NCBI RefSeq assembly: GCF_014197015.1
Contig: NZ_JACIET010000004.1
Coordinates: 1 to 64,000, forward strand
Origin: Niveibacterium umoris
GTDB lineage: Bacteria > Pseudomonadota > Gammaproteobacteria > Burkholderiales > Rhodocyclaceae
DNA: 64,000 bases
Direction: 5' to 3'
Each line of letters opens with the position of its first letter. The first letter of the stretch is position 1. The position numbers and the translations under genes were made by a program. A model generated the notes under the pieces. The model had not been told where the DNA came from. It was given only the letters and a program-made list of their open reading frames with translations, and searched no databases. Shown here in pieces: positions 44,608 to 54,373 of the stretch.

Positions 44608-46770
44608 ATGACTTCGCTTCTCGACAACCTCAACCCCGAACAGCTCGCCGCCGTGACGCTGCCGCCGCAGCCGGCGCTGATTCTTGCCGGGGCCGGCTCG
44701 GGCAAGACGCGGGTGCTGACCACACGCATCGCCTGGTTGATCTCGACCGGCCAGACCACGCCGCACGGCCTCCTGGCGGTGACCTTCACCAACAAGGCCG
44801 CGAAGGAGATGCTTGCGCGCCTCTCGGCAATGTTGCCGATCAATACCCGCGGCATGTGGATCGGCACCTTCCACGGCCTGTGCAACCGGCTGTTGCGCGC
44901 GCACTACCGCGACGCCGGCCTGCCGGAGACCTTCCAGATTCTCGATTCGGCGGACCAGCTCGCAGCGATCAAGCGGCTGTTGAAGGCGCTCAACGTGGAT
45001 GACGAAAAGTATCCGCCGCGCGATCTGCAGCACTTCATCAACGGCAACAAGGAGGCCGGCGTGCGCGCAGACGCCGCCGATGCCTGGGACGACTGGACGC
45101 GCAAGAAGGTCGCGCTGTACGCCGAGTACGAACGGCAGTGCCAGAAAGAGGGCGTGGTCGACTTCGCCGAATTGCTGCTGCGCGCCTACGAGCTGTTGAC
45201 CCGTAATGAACCGCTGCGTGCGCATTACCAGAGCCGCTTCCGCCACATCCTGGTCGACGAGTTCCAGGATACGAACCGCCTGCAGTACCTGTGGCTCAAA
45301 TTGCTGGCCGGCCACGGTGGCCCGGCGCCGGCGGCGGTATTCGCGGTGGGCGACGATGACCAGTCGATCTACGCCTTCCGTGGTGCCGATGTCGGCAACA
45401 TGCGCGACTTCGAGCGCGAGTTCGCGGTGAAGAGCGTGATCCGGCTAGAGCAGAACTACCGTTCGCACGGCAACATCCTCGACGCGGCCAACGCGATCAT
45501 CGCGAACAACAGCCGCCGCCTGGGCAAGAACCTGTGGACCGAGGCTGGCGCGGGCGAGCCGATCCGGCTGTACGAGGCGCTGACCGACATGGACGAGGCG
45601 CGCTGGATCGTGGAAGAGATCCAGTCGCTGATCCGCGATGGCGCGGCGCGATCCGACATCGCGCTGCTCTACCGCAGCAACGCGCAGTCGCGGGTGCTGG
45701 AGCACCAGCTCTTCTCGACCGGGATCCCGTACCGGGTATACGGCGGCCTGCGCTTCTTCGAGCGCCAGGAGATCAAGCATGCGCTGGCCTACCTGCGGCT
45801 GATCGCGAATGCGGACGATGACACCGCGTTTGCACGCGTGGTGAACTTCCCCACGCGGGGGATTGGCGCCCGCTCGCTGGAATTGCTCGCCGACTCGGCG
45901 CGCACCTACAACACCAGCCTCTACGCGACGGTGCCGCATCTGGCCGGGCGGCCGGCGGCCTCGCTCGCGGTGTTCGTGCGCCTGATCGAAGACATGCGAC
46001 AGGCCACGCGCGATCTGCCGCTGCCTGAAGTGATCGACCATGTGCTGGAACACTCCGGACTGCGCGCGCACTACCGCGCCGAGCGTGAAGGCGAAGAGCG
46101 CCTCGCCAACCTCGATGAACTGCTGAACGCCGGCGCGAACTTCATTTCGGAAGCCGAAGACCCGACGCTCACCGGCTTCCTCGCACATGCCTCGCTTGAG
46201 GCCGGCGAGCACCAGGCCGATGCCGGGCAGGAGGCAATCCAGCTGATGACGGTGCACGCGGCCAAGGGCCTGGAGTTCGACGCGGTCTTCCTCACCGGGG
46301 TTGAAGAAGGGCTGTTCCCGCACGAGAACAGCATCCAGGAAACCGATGGCCTCGAAGAAGAACGACGCCTGATGTACGTCGCGGTCACCCGCGCGAGAAA
46401 GCGGCTGTACCTCACGCTGGCGCAAAGCCGCATGCTGCACGGCCAGACCCGCTATTCGCTGAAGTCGCGCTTCATCGACGAGATCCCGCCGCAGCTGATC
46501 AAGTGGCTCACGCCACGGCAGGCGGCGCAGCGCTACTACGAGCCCTCGCTGGAGGCGGCCCACCGCACGCCGCCGCGGGCCAGTGCGTCGGTGGCGCGTG
46601 ATACCGGTGGTTTTCGCATCGGGCAGCTGGTGCGCCATGCCAAGTTCGGCGAAGGCGTGATCGTCTCGGCCGAAGGCAGCGGCGGCGATGCGAAGCTGCA
46701 GATCAACTTCGGCGGCAGCCACGGCATGAAGTGGCTGATGCTGGGGATGGCGAAGCTCGAAGCGGTCTGA
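44608..46770 (+). CDS. uvrD: ATP-dependent DNA helicase UvrD/Rep family
   Basis: The 720-residue SF1 helicase contains Walker A AGAGSGKT (27-34), DEFQDTNRLQ, GDDDQSIYAFRGAD, the FFERQEIKHALAYLRLI stretch and the C-terminal TVHAAKGLEFDAVFL and YVAVTRARKRLYL. It unwinds 3'-5' in nucleotide-excision and mismatch repair. Length and C-terminal Tudor-like domain (IGQLVRHAKFGEGVIVSAEG) fit UvrD/PcrA of betaproteobacteria. The gene stands alone; ATG 44608 has no strong ribosome site. Confidence 0.95.
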   Translation: MTSLLDNLNPEQLAAVTLPPQPALILAGAGSGKTRVLTTRIAWLISTGQTTPHGLLAVTFTNKAAKEMLARLSAMLPINTRGMWIGTFHGLCNRLLRAHYRDAGLPETFQILDSADQLAAIKRLLKALNVDDEKYPPRDLQHFINGNKEAGVRADAADAWDDWTRKKVALYAEYERQCQKEGVVDFAELLLRAYELLTRNEPLRAHYQSRFRHILVDEFQDTNRLQYLWLKLLAGHGGPAPAAVFAVGDDDQSIYAFRGADVGNMRDFEREFAVKSVIRLEQNYRSHGNILDAANAIIANNSRRLGKNLWTEAGAGEPIRLYEALTDMDEARWIVEEIQSLIRDGAARSDIALLYRSNAQSRVLEHQLFSTGIPYRVYGGLRFFERQEIKHALAYLRLIANADDDTAFARVVNFPTRGIGARSLELLADSARTYNTSLYATVPHLAGRPAASLAVFVRLIEDMRQATRDLPLPEVIDHVLEHSGLRAHYRAEREGEERLANLDELLNAGANFISEAEDPTLTGFLAHASLEAGEHQADAGQEAIQLMTVHAAKGLEFDAVFLTGVEEGLFPHENSIQETDGLEEERRLMYVAVTRARKRLYLTLAQSRMLHGQTRYSLKSRFIDEIPPQLIKWLTPRQAAQRYYEPSLEAAHRTPPRASASVARDTGGFRIGQLVRHAKFGEGVIVSAEGSGGDAKLQINFGGSHGMKWLMLGMAKLEAV

Positions 46771-46782
46771 GCGCGGCACTCC

Positions 46783-46811
46783 AAAAACAAAGGCCACCTC
46801 AGGGTGGCCTT
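46783..46811 (-). terminator. Terminator facing the small secreted protein gene
   Basis: AAGGCCACC/GGTGGCCTT round TCAG. The T-rich tract lies on the minus strand (complement of AAAAACAAA at 46783-46791), so it ends the minus-strand gene; it may also serve uvrD weakly. Confidence 0.75.
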
Positions 46812-46836
46812 GTTCATTTCAGCGCACGAGGGGCGC

Positions 46837-47148
46837 TTACTTGTCCTGCGACGACTGGAATTCCTTGACGAAGGCGTTGAACTCTTCGGAGGCCGCATTG
46901 AACGCTTCCTGGTTCTCTTTCGCGGCCACTTCGATCGCCTTCAGCGCGGCCTTGCGGTCTTCCTGATAGGCCTTGATGCACTGCCGATAAGTTTCAAAGC
47001 CCTTCTTGAAGGCTCTGATCTTGGCGTCCGAGGGCTCCACGCCAGGAATGTCCGGCTTGACGCAAGTGTGTTTCGGAACCGAAGTGGTACCTTCGGCGAA
47101 GGCGCCGGTTGCGGCGAGGGCCAAGATCGCGGCTGCGAGGTGACGCAT
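46837..47148 (-). CDS. Small secreted protein of unknown function
   Basis: The 103-residue protein has a clear signal peptide (LAAAILALAATGAFAEGT) and a mature helical part rich in Lys/Glu/Ala (KAYQEDRKAALKAIEVAAKE). It contains two Cys (CVKP, RQCIK) that could pair. I do not know a family. The start at 47148 was chosen for the signal peptide; the frame extends to 47382 but looks unlikely. Confidence 0.7.
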   Translation of the reverse strand: MRHLAAAILALAATGAFAEGTTSVPKHTCVKPDIPGVEPSDAKIRAFKKGFETYRQCIKAYQEDRKAALKAIEVAAKENQEAFNAASEEFNAFVKEFQSSQDK

Positions 47149-47448
47149 TTTCACGGGGTTCCCCTTGTGAGAGACATATCGAGGCGCAAATCTTACGCCC
47201 GGGCGTGACCGAAAAACTTGCGCCATGTCGGCAAAGCCTGTTGTTGGCGCGACCCGTCCTGCCCGCGCGCAGCACCTGCCCCAATGGATTGGTACATGAC
47301 GAGAGAACCGTCGTTGGCGCAAGTCATTGTCGCTTGTGAATCGGTTGATCCAATCCGCTAGACTGGCTTCGGGAGTGGGCATTACGCTTCTAGGATGAGT
47401 CGGGTCCGCTTGGGCTGGACGTCAACGCGGTGGCGAAGGGACGGGGGA

Positions 47449-49905
47449 ATGATGTTTCGGTCTGGTTTGACTTTCTTGATCGCTGTCGCGCTTGTGGCCT
47501 TGTCTGGATGCGGTTCGTCATCCACTTCGAGTGGCAAAGCATACAAGGTGGGTGGCACGGTCATGGGGCTTCGCCCGTTTGGCGAACTTGCGCTCCGCCT
47601 CAATGGCTCGGACCTGGTGACGGTAAGGGCGGACGGAGTGTTTTTGTTCAGCTCGCCCGTCAGCGCGGGTGGAAGCTATGCGGTTGATGTGGCGACCCAG
47701 CCTGCCGGCCAGACATGTACGGTTAGCAAAGGGACTGCCGTTTCGAGCGTCGATGTAAGTGACGTGTCGGTTGTCTGTCGCTCGGCCGGCCTCCAGATTG
47801 TGGCGGGAACGCTCGGCGCGCTGTATGAGCATGCATACTTTGATGGGGCTGCGGAGTCCTTGCGGCTTGAGCCCATCTCCGCCGCAATCGATTCAAAAGG
47901 CAATGTTTTCTTCACCGACAGGGTGGGCCTGCTGCGCAAGTTGTCGGTTGACGGCGTTGTGTCCACCTTCGCGGGAGCCCCCTCGCCAGCAGGCGCCGTG
48001 GATGGCGTCGGGCGTGAGGCCAGTTTTCAATACCCGGGCGACGTCGCGGTGGACAAGGATGACAACATCTATGTCGCGGATGGCTGCGCGGTTCGAAAGG
48101 TCTCGCCACAGGCTGAGGTCAGCACGCTTGCCGGATCCGTCGGCGAATGCGGCGCCGCTACTGATGGACTTGGAGCAGACGCTCGGTTCTTTGGGCGGAT
48201 TGGCGGTCTCGCGGTTGATGCCGCAGGCAACGTCTTCGCTGGGGACGGTGGCCAAACATCTGAACGGTATTTCGTCGGCAGCATTCGTCGCATTTCGCCT
48301 GACGGTCGGGTGACCACAGTTGCAGGAGGGAGCCCCGGCTTCAATGACGGATCAGGCAAGTCCGCCGGGCTTGTCGCTGTGGGCAACATGGCGTTCGATC
48401 CGAGTGGAAACCTGTACTTCATCGACAGCTATTCGGTTCGAGTCCTATCTGCCGGTGGGGCGGTGCGCACCCTTGCCTACCACCAGTGGATAACCGATGG
48501 TCCGGGCGGAGGCGTGCCAACCAACGAATTTCGGGTACTGCATGGGATCGCCGTCGCGCGCGACGGCGCGCTCCTTCTGTCTGCGACTGGCCTGTACAAC
48601 GGCTTCCCTGAGCCGCCAAGACGGATACTGAGGATGACCCTCGAGGGCAGCATCTCGCCACTGCCCTATTCGGAGGGGAGCGTAAATTACGCATCGAAGC
48701 TCATTGCCGACGCCAGCGGCAATGTCCATGTGGTTGACCTTGAAAGCGATTTGGGGGGAAGGACGCCGGCGTACGGATACATCAAGAAGATTGGCGTTGG
48801 CGGGGTGATGAGAACCGAGGCCGGCGCGCAGCCGCCCCACACCGGCAGCGCAGATGGTGATTTGCGCTCTGCATCGTTCAACATGCCTGGGGCGGTCGTT
48901 GTCGACGACGCCGGAAACCTGTTTGTAGCAGATATTCGCAATCACACGATCCGTCGCATTGCCCGCGACGGTAGCGTGAGCACTGTCGCCGGAAGCGCAT
49001 GGGTTGATGGAACCGCGGATGGAACCGGCGCGGCCGCGCGGTTCGGAGGAGTCGCGTCGATGGCCATCGACAAGGCCGGCAATGTGTATGTTGGGGACAA
49101 AGGTCCGGACGAGGTCTGGAGGCTGCGCAAGGTCAGCCCCGCTGGCGTAGTCAGCACGATTGCCGGAGGGGGCACGTCTGCAGAAGAGGACGGGGATGGC
49201 GGGCCTCAGGTCGCCAGGTTCTATTCGATCGCCGCGTTGTGCGTCGATGGGGCAGGCAACGTATATGTCGGTGAGGGGCGCCCTATCAATGCTCCTGGCC
49301 ATGGGGGGGCAGTCGTCCGCAAGGTGACACCCACCGGGACGGTCTCGACCTTGGCGGGCCGCTCCGGGGAGGCTGGTTACGCCGATGGCGGGGGGGACGC
49401 CGCGCGGTTCGCGAGCCCAGAGAGTCTAGCCGCGGACATGGCGGGAAACGTCTATGTTGCCGACACGCTGAACCAGACGATCCGGAAGATCGCTCCCGAT
49501 GGCACGGTGAGCACGTTTGCTGGCGTGGCTGGTCAGCCCGGCAGGGTCGACGGCGTTGGAGCGCAAGCGTTGTTTGTCGCCCCGATGCGGATCGCCGTTG
49601 ATAAGACGAACAACCTCTACGTATTTGAAGGGCGCGAAGCGTTCGCGCTGGACCGGAATGTCGAGCAGACCGTCTACGAAGAGAGGTCGCTCGGCAATGC
49701 TAATCATGCACCAGCGATTCGCCGCATAACGCCCTCTGGTGCCGTATCGACCTATGCCTTTGGCCAGTTTCCCTATTTCGGGGTGGCCACGGGCAATGCT
49801 CCGAGTTTTTCGGAACGAGCCGCTGGGCTTGCGGTAGGGGCAAACGGCGACCTGTACTTGACGATGGAGAACGCCATTCTCAGTTATGCGCCGGCGCCAA
49901 AATAG
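47449..49905 (+). CDS. NHL beta-propeller lipoprotein
   Basis: The 818-residue protein starts with MMFRSGLTFLIAVALVALSG and C21, a lipobox (LSGC), so it is probably anchored in the envelope. Many NHL-type repeats follow: a typical unit reads VDAAGNVFAGDGG... with the pattern ...G(D/T)G..ARF..P..VAVD..GN.YVAD..NH.IR.I...G.VSTVAG. About ten units are visible, enough for two propellers. Such proteins bind proteins or glycans, and no catalytic residues are evident. It lies in an area of lower GC than the flanks and its neighbours are unrelated. Start candidates are ATG 47449 and 47452; an upstream start (47395) would push the signal inwards. Confidence 0.82.
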   Translation: MMFRSGLTFLIAVALVALSGCGSSSTSSGKAYKVGGTVMGLRPFGELALRLNGSDLVTVRADGVFLFSSPVSAGGSYAVDVATQPAGQTCTVSKGTAVSSVDVSDVSVVCRSAGLQIVAGTLGALYEHAYFDGAAESLRLEPISAAIDSKGNVFFTDRVGLLRKLSVDGVVSTFAGAPSPAGAVDGVGREASFQYPGDVAVDKDDNIYVADGCAVRKVSPQAEVSTLAGSVGECGAATDGLGADARFFGRIGGLAVDAAGNVFAGDGGQTSERYFVGSIRRISPDGRVTTVAGGSPGFNDGSGKSAGLVAVGNMAFDPSGNLYFIDSYSVRVLSAGGAVRTLAYHQWITDGPGGGVPTNEFRVLHGIAVARDGALLLSATGLYNGFPEPPRRILRMTLEGSISPLPYSEGSVNYASKLIADASGNVHVVDLESDLGGRTPAYGYIKKIGVGGVMRTEAGAQPPHTGSADGDLRSASFNMPGAVVVDDAGNLFVADIRNHTIRRIARDGSVSTVAGSAWVDGTADGTGAAARFGGVASMAIDKAGNVYVGDKGPDEVWRLRKVSPAGVVSTIAGGGTSAEEDGDGGPQVARFYSIAALCVDGAGNVYVGEGRPINAPGHGGAVVRKVTPTGTVSTLAGRSGEAGYADGGGDAARFASPESLAADMAGNVYVADTLNQTIRKIAPDGTVSTFAGVAGQPGRVDGVGAQALFVAPMRIAVDKTNNLYVFEGREAFALDRNVEQTVYEERSLGNANHAPAIRRITPSGAVSTYAFGQFPYFGVATGNAPSFSERAAGLAVGANGDLYLTMENAILSYAPAPK

Positions 49906-49956
49906 GCTCCGAATTGGACCGGCCTTGGGGGCGGCGTTTGGCAGGGCTTCCCGCTA

Positions 49957-51036
49957 CTATCGCTGACGTGCCTTCTCGCGCCATGCGGCGGGTGTCGTGC
50001 CGTACCAGTCGCGGAAGGCGTGGTTGAACGAACTCTGCTCGCGGTAACCGAGCAGGAAGGCGACCTCGGTCATCGTCATGCCGGGCTCGCGCAAATATTG
50101 CTCGGCCAGTTCGCGGCGCGTGGCGTCCAGCACCGCCTGATAGCTGGCGCCCGCTTCGGCGAGCTTGCGCTGCAATGTGCGCGGCGTGCTGCCGAGTGCG
50201 TCGGCGACCTCGCTCAGGCGCGCGCTGTCGTGCGCCAGCAGGGCGACGATCTTCTCGCGTACCGCGTTGATGATCTCTGGCTGCCGAGCTTCGCGTTCGC
50301 GCGCGGCGAGCAGTTGCTCGGCATGGCGGGCGAGCACCGGGAACAGGCTGGTGTCGGCGTTGGGTACCGGCCAGTCGAGGATTTCGGCCGGGAAGCGCGC
50401 GCAGTTCTGTGGCGCATCGAAACGCACCGGCGCACCGAAGAACTGTTCGTAGGCGGGTATTAGCGCGGGGTCGGGCGCCGCATGCGCGAAGGCCACGTCG
50501 ATCACCGGTACCCGGGTGTGGGCCAGCCAGTTCGCAAAGCACAGGATGCCCGCCATCACGCTCTCGGGCAGATGGCGGCTGGGCAAGGTGGTGAGCCAGG
50601 GCGACTCCCACACGTAATGTGCAATTGCGCCGTGTTCTTCGATGCGCGAGCGCCCCAGATCGTGCGCTAGCCCCTCGAAGCGGCGCGTCTGCTCGGTCGC
50701 GGCACGGAAGCTGCGGCAGGAGCACAGCACCAGGCCATAGACCGCAAAGGTCGATAGCCGCGTGCGTTCGCCCACATGCAAGCCGAACAGCGGATCGCCG
50801 CAGGCCTCGGCAGCCACTTCCAGCAGGCGGATGTAGCGCTCGACCGGCAGGTTTTCGGTGGCCGGCGCCAGCGATTCCGGGGGCAGCCCGAGCGTCACCG
50901 CCAGCCGGGCGGGCGATAGGCCCCGCTCGGCCGCGGTGTCGATTGCCGTTTGTGCGTAAGGGCCGACGACGCGTGCCTGAGCCAGCGGCGGGATTGGTGC
51001 GGAGGGCTGCGGATCGGGTGTCGGATTTTCTGTCAT
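49957..51036 (-). CDS. AraC-family regulator (OruR/ArgR-like arabinose_bd domain)
   Basis: The 359-residue protein has an N-terminal arabinose-binding-type ligand domain (PVERYIRLLEVAAEACGDPL; GERTRLSTFAVYGLVLCSCR) and a C-terminal double HTH of AraC type (LSEVADALGSTPRTLQRKLA; MTEVAFLLGYREQSSFNHAF). It is divergent from the FAD-oxidase operon with 179 bases between, so it likely controls that operon. Effector unknown; a sugar alcohol or phospho-glycerol compound would fit the enzymes. Cytosolic. Confidence 0.85.
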   Translation of the reverse strand: MTENPTPDPQPSAPIPPLAQARVVGPYAQTAIDTAAERGLSPARLAVTLGLPPESLAPATENLPVERYIRLLEVAAEACGDPLFGLHVGERTRLSTFAVYGLVLCSCRSFRAATEQTRRFEGLAHDLGRSRIEEHGAIAHYVWESPWLTTLPSRHLPESVMAGILCFANWLAHTRVPVIDVAFAHAAPDPALIPAYEQFFGAPVRFDAPQNCARFPAEILDWPVPNADTSLFPVLARHAEQLLAAREREARQPEIINAVREKIVALLAHDSARLSEVADALGSTPRTLQRKLAEAGASYQAVLDATRRELAEQYLREPGMTMTEVAFLLGYREQSSFNHAFRDWYGTTPAAWREKARQR

Positions 51037-51215
51037 GGATTCACAAGCTCGCTGTCAGCAGGCGACAAGCGCGGGCGCCGGTCACTGCGGACAATCCTAC
51101 CTGTCGCCGCGGATTGTGGTCAGCCGCGTGCCGGACTTTCTGTACCGGCTCGCGTGCGCGGCGGAAGGCCGGGGACGGCCACCCACCAAGGGCGACATCG
51201 ACAGGGAGTGAACAC

Positions 51216-52820
51216 ATGCGACGCTGGAACGGCTGGGGCGATACCGCCATCGAACAGCCCCTCAAACCGGAGGCTCTGGGTTTCCTGGCCGACATCGTCG
51301 GCCCGGGCACGGCGCCGAACGATGCCGTCTACGAGGCAGCGCTGGCGCAGGTGGCGGCACAACCGAGCCGCTTGCCGCCGCATCCGCTGATCGATACGTC
51401 ACCTGCGGCGCGCTTGGCGGCGAGCTTTGGCCAATCGTGCGCGGACTGGCTGCGCCTGCGTTTCGGAGTGCTGGGCCGCGTCAGCGACGGGGTCGCCTTC
51501 CCTGAAACGCGCGAGACGGTGCGCGAACTGCTCGGCTGGGCGCAGGCGCACGGCGTGTCGGTGCGCCCCTGCGGCGGTGCCACCTCGGTGGTCGGCCACC
51601 TTTCGCCTGTTGGCGACAAGCCGGTGCTGACCATGAACCTCACCCGCATGATGCGGCTCACCGCGCTGGACCGCGACGCCCAGCTCGCCACCTTCGAGGC
51701 CGGCGTGCTCGGCCCCGACCTCGAAGCCCAATTGCGCGCCCATGGCTACACGCTGGGCCACTTTCCGCAGAGCTTCGAATACTCGACGCTGGGCGGCTGG
51801 GTGGTCACCCGCTCGTCCGGCCAGCAGTCCTCGCGCTTCGGGCGCATTGAACAGTTGTTCGCCGGCGGGCATCTGGAAACACCCTCCGGGCCGCTTGATC
51901 TGCCGACCTTCCCGGCCTCGGCGGCGGGGCCGGATCTGCGCGAATGGGTACTCGGCTCCGAAGGCCGTTTCGGTGTGCTGACCGATGCCACGGTTCGGGT
52001 CACCCGCTTGCCCGAAGCCGAACAGTTCGTCGGCGTGTTCTTCCCCGACTGGGCGCGCGCCCAGGCCGCGGTACAGGCGCTGGCGCAGGCCCGCATCGGG
52101 CTGTCGATGATGCGGCTCGCGAACCCGATCGAGACCCTGACCACGCTGAAGCTCGCCGGCCACGCTGCCGCGATCGGCTGGCTGGAACGCTATCTCGCGC
52201 TGCGCGGCGCTGGCGCCGACAAATGCCTGCTGTTCGCCGGCTTCACCGGCAGCAAGGCGCAGCTGCGCGCGATGCGGCGGCAGGCGGGCGTCATCATCCG
52301 AGCGCACGGCGGCGTCTCGACCGGCCAGTTGCTGGGCGAGAAGTGGCGTGCCAACCGCTTCCGTGGCGTGTATCTGCGCAACAGCCTGTGGGTCGCCGGC
52401 TATGCGGTCGATACCATGGAAACCGCCTGTGACTGGCCGCGTGTGGCGCCGATGATGGCGGCTATCGAGACGGCCGGGCGCGACGCACTGGCGAGCTTTG
52501 GCGAGCGCACGCATTGCTACACCCACCTCTCGCATGTGTATCCGCAGGGCTCCAGCGTCTACTCGACATTCGTGTTCCGCGTCGGGCCGGATTTCGAAAC
52601 CAGCTTCGCGCGCTGGCAGGCACTCAAGCGCGCGGTGTCGCAGGCCATCGTCGCGCAAGGCGGCACCATTACCCACCAGCATGGTGTCGGCCAGGACCAT
52701 GCGCCCTGGCTCGCCGCGGAGAAGGGCGCTGCGGGGCTCGCAATGCTCGACGCGGTGCGGCGGCAACTCGACCCTCTCGGCGTGATGACGCCCGGCAACC
52801 TCTTCGGCGACCGCGATTGA
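51216..52820 (+). CDS. FAD-binding oxidoreductase (AGPS/GlcD-like, VAO family)
   Basis: The 534-residue flavoprotein of the vanillyl-alcohol-oxidase superfamily has the FAD motif VRPCGGATSVVGHL, followed by GHFPQSFEYSTLGGWVVTRS and the substrate domain; HQHGVGQDHAPWL is a His pair usual in alkyl-dihydroxyacetone-phosphate synthase-like proteins. ATG 51216 is preceded by AGGGAGTG. Overlap with the next gene is one base (TGATG at 52818-52822). The three enzymes together would process an ether- or glycerol-type compound; the specific substrate is an inference. Confidence 0.85.
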   Translation: MRRWNGWGDTAIEQPLKPEALGFLADIVGPGTAPNDAVYEAALAQVAAQPSRLPPHPLIDTSPAARLAASFGQSCADWLRLRFGVLGRVSDGVAFPETRETVRELLGWAQAHGVSVRPCGGATSVVGHLSPVGDKPVLTMNLTRMMRLTALDRDAQLATFEAGVLGPDLEAQLRAHGYTLGHFPQSFEYSTLGGWVVTRSSGQQSSRFGRIEQLFAGGHLETPSGPLDLPTFPASAAGPDLREWVLGSEGRFGVLTDATVRVTRLPEAEQFVGVFFPDWARAQAAVQALAQARIGLSMMRLANPIETLTTLKLAGHAAAIGWLERYLALRGAGADKCLLFAGFTGSKAQLRAMRRQAGVIIRAHGGVSTGQLLGEKWRANRFRGVYLRNSLWVAGYAVDTMETACDWPRVAPMMAAIETAGRDALASFGERTHCYTHLSHVYPQGSSVYSTFVFRVGPDFETSFARWQALKRAVSQAIVAQGGTITHQHGVGQDHAPWLAAEKGAAGLAMLDAVRRQLDPLGVMTPGNLFGDRD

Positions 52821-54373
52821 TGAACACCGATAGCGACCTGCTGGTGGTCGGCGGCGGCATCACCGGCGCAGGCATCGCGCTGGAGGCGGCGCGTCGCGGC
52901 CTGACCGTGACGCTGGTCGAAGCGCGCGACTTTGCCTGGGGCACCTCGTCGCGCTCGTCGAAGCTGGTGCACGGCGGCCTGCGCTATTTGCGCGAGGGTA
53001 AGCCCGGGCTGACCCGCGAATCGGTGCACGAACGCGCCGTACTGATGCGTGACGCCCCCGGGCTGGTCGAGCCGCAAGGCTTCCTGATGGCCCACTACCG
53101 CGGTCGTTCGCCGGGGCGCTGGCTGTTGGGCGCGGGGCTGGCGATCTACGACGCCTTCGCGGGCGTGCGTAGCCGCCGTTACCACGCCGCCGACCGTGCC
53201 GCCTGGCTTGCGCCCCACGTCGGCCGGGCTGGTCTTCAAGGCGCAAGCACTTATCTCGACGCGAAGACCGATGATGCCCGGCTGGTGCTGCGTGTGCTGC
53301 AGGAAGCGCGTGCGCATGGCGCGCGGCTGATGAACTACACCCGCGTCGAATCGCTGCTGCGCGACGCGACTGGCGTGTGCGGCGCGCGGCTGCAGCCGGA
53401 GGCGGGCGCCGCCTACGCGCTGCGCGCCCGCTGCGTGGTGAACGCCACCGGCGTGTGGGCCGACGGCCTGCGCGCCACCTTGGGGGCCGCACCCAAGCTG
53501 CGTCCGCTGCGCGGTAGCCATCTGCTGTTTCCGCTCTGGCGGCTGCCCTTGGCGCAGGCGGTGGCCTTCATGCACCCGCGCGACGGCCGGCCGGTGTTTG
53601 CCTATCCGTGGGAAGGCATAGCGCTGGTAGGCACCACCGATGAGGACCACTCCGCCGACCTGGCCCTTGAGCCTGGCATCACGCGCGGCGAGGCGGACTA
53701 TCTGTTCGAGGCGCTGGCCTGGCAGTTTCCGTCGCTCGCGCTGGGCGATGCGGATGTGTTGTCGGCCTATGCCGGTGTGCGGCCGGTGGTGGCCAGCGGG
53801 CGGGCGGACCCGTCGAAGGAGACCCGCGATCACATTGTGCTGGACGAAGCCGGGCTGCTGACTGTGACCGGCGGCAAGCTGACCACCTTCCGCGCGATTG
53901 CGGTGGATGCGCTGGCGCGTCTGGCGCCACGCCTGCCCGCCGCCGGCCGAAGCGCTACGGTCAGCATCTTTGCGCCGGTCGCGAAGTCCGCCGCGCTGGC
54001 TGCCGTGCCGCCGGATCTATGTGCGCGTCTGATCGGGCGCTACGGCGTGGCGGCCGAGGCGCTGGTTGCGGGCGCCGCCCCGGGCGAGCTGGCGCGGATC
54101 TGCGGCACGCCTACGCTGTGGGCCGAGCTGCGTTACGCTGCGCAGGCGGAGCAGGTGCAACACCTCGACGACCTGCTGCTGCGGCGCACCCGGCTTGGCT
54201 TGCTGCTGCGCAATGGCGGCGCGGAGATCCTGCCGCGCGTCGAGCAGATCGCGCGCCCGCTGCTCGGCTGGGACGCAACGCGTTGGCGGGCCGAGGTGGC
54301 GCGTTATCTGGACATCGTGCAGCGCTGCTATGCGCTGCCGCGCGAAGCCACGCCAGGATTGGAGCACGCATGA
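52820..54373 (+). CDS. FAD-dependent glycerol-3-phosphate dehydrogenase-like oxidoreductase
   Basis: The 517-residue protein carries the dinucleotide motif VVGGGITGAGIALEAARRG, the DAO fold (FAWGTSSRSSKLVHGGLRYL) and a GlpD-like C-terminal domain with VTGGKLTTFRAIA. GlpD and the related GlpA oxidise sn-glycerol 3-phosphate to dihydroxyacetone phosphate. It overlaps both neighbours by a few bases (TGATG and ATGA), so the operon is translationally coupled. Whether glycerol-3-phosphate itself or a related polyol phosphate is the substrate is not shown by the sequence. Confidence 0.87.
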   Translation: MNTDSDLLVVGGGITGAGIALEAARRGLTVTLVEARDFAWGTSSRSSKLVHGGLRYLREGKPGLTRESVHERAVLMRDAPGLVEPQGFLMAHYRGRSPGRWLLGAGLAIYDAFAGVRSRRYHAADRAAWLAPHVGRAGLQGASTYLDAKTDDARLVLRVLQEARAHGARLMNYTRVESLLRDATGVCGARLQPEAGAAYALRARCVVNATGVWADGLRATLGAAPKLRPLRGSHLLFPLWRLPLAQAVAFMHPRDGRPVFAYPWEGIALVGTTDEDHSADLALEPGITRGEADYLFEALAWQFPSLALGDADVLSAYAGVRPVVASGRADPSKETRDHIVLDEAGLLTVTGGKLTTFRAIAVDALARLAPRLPAAGRSATVSIFAPVAKSAALAAVPPDLCARLIGRYGVAAEALVAGAAPGELARICGTPTLWAELRYAAQAEQVQHLDDLLLRRTRLGLLLRNGGAEILPRVEQIARPLLGWDATRWRAEVARYLDIVQRCYALPREATPGLEHA

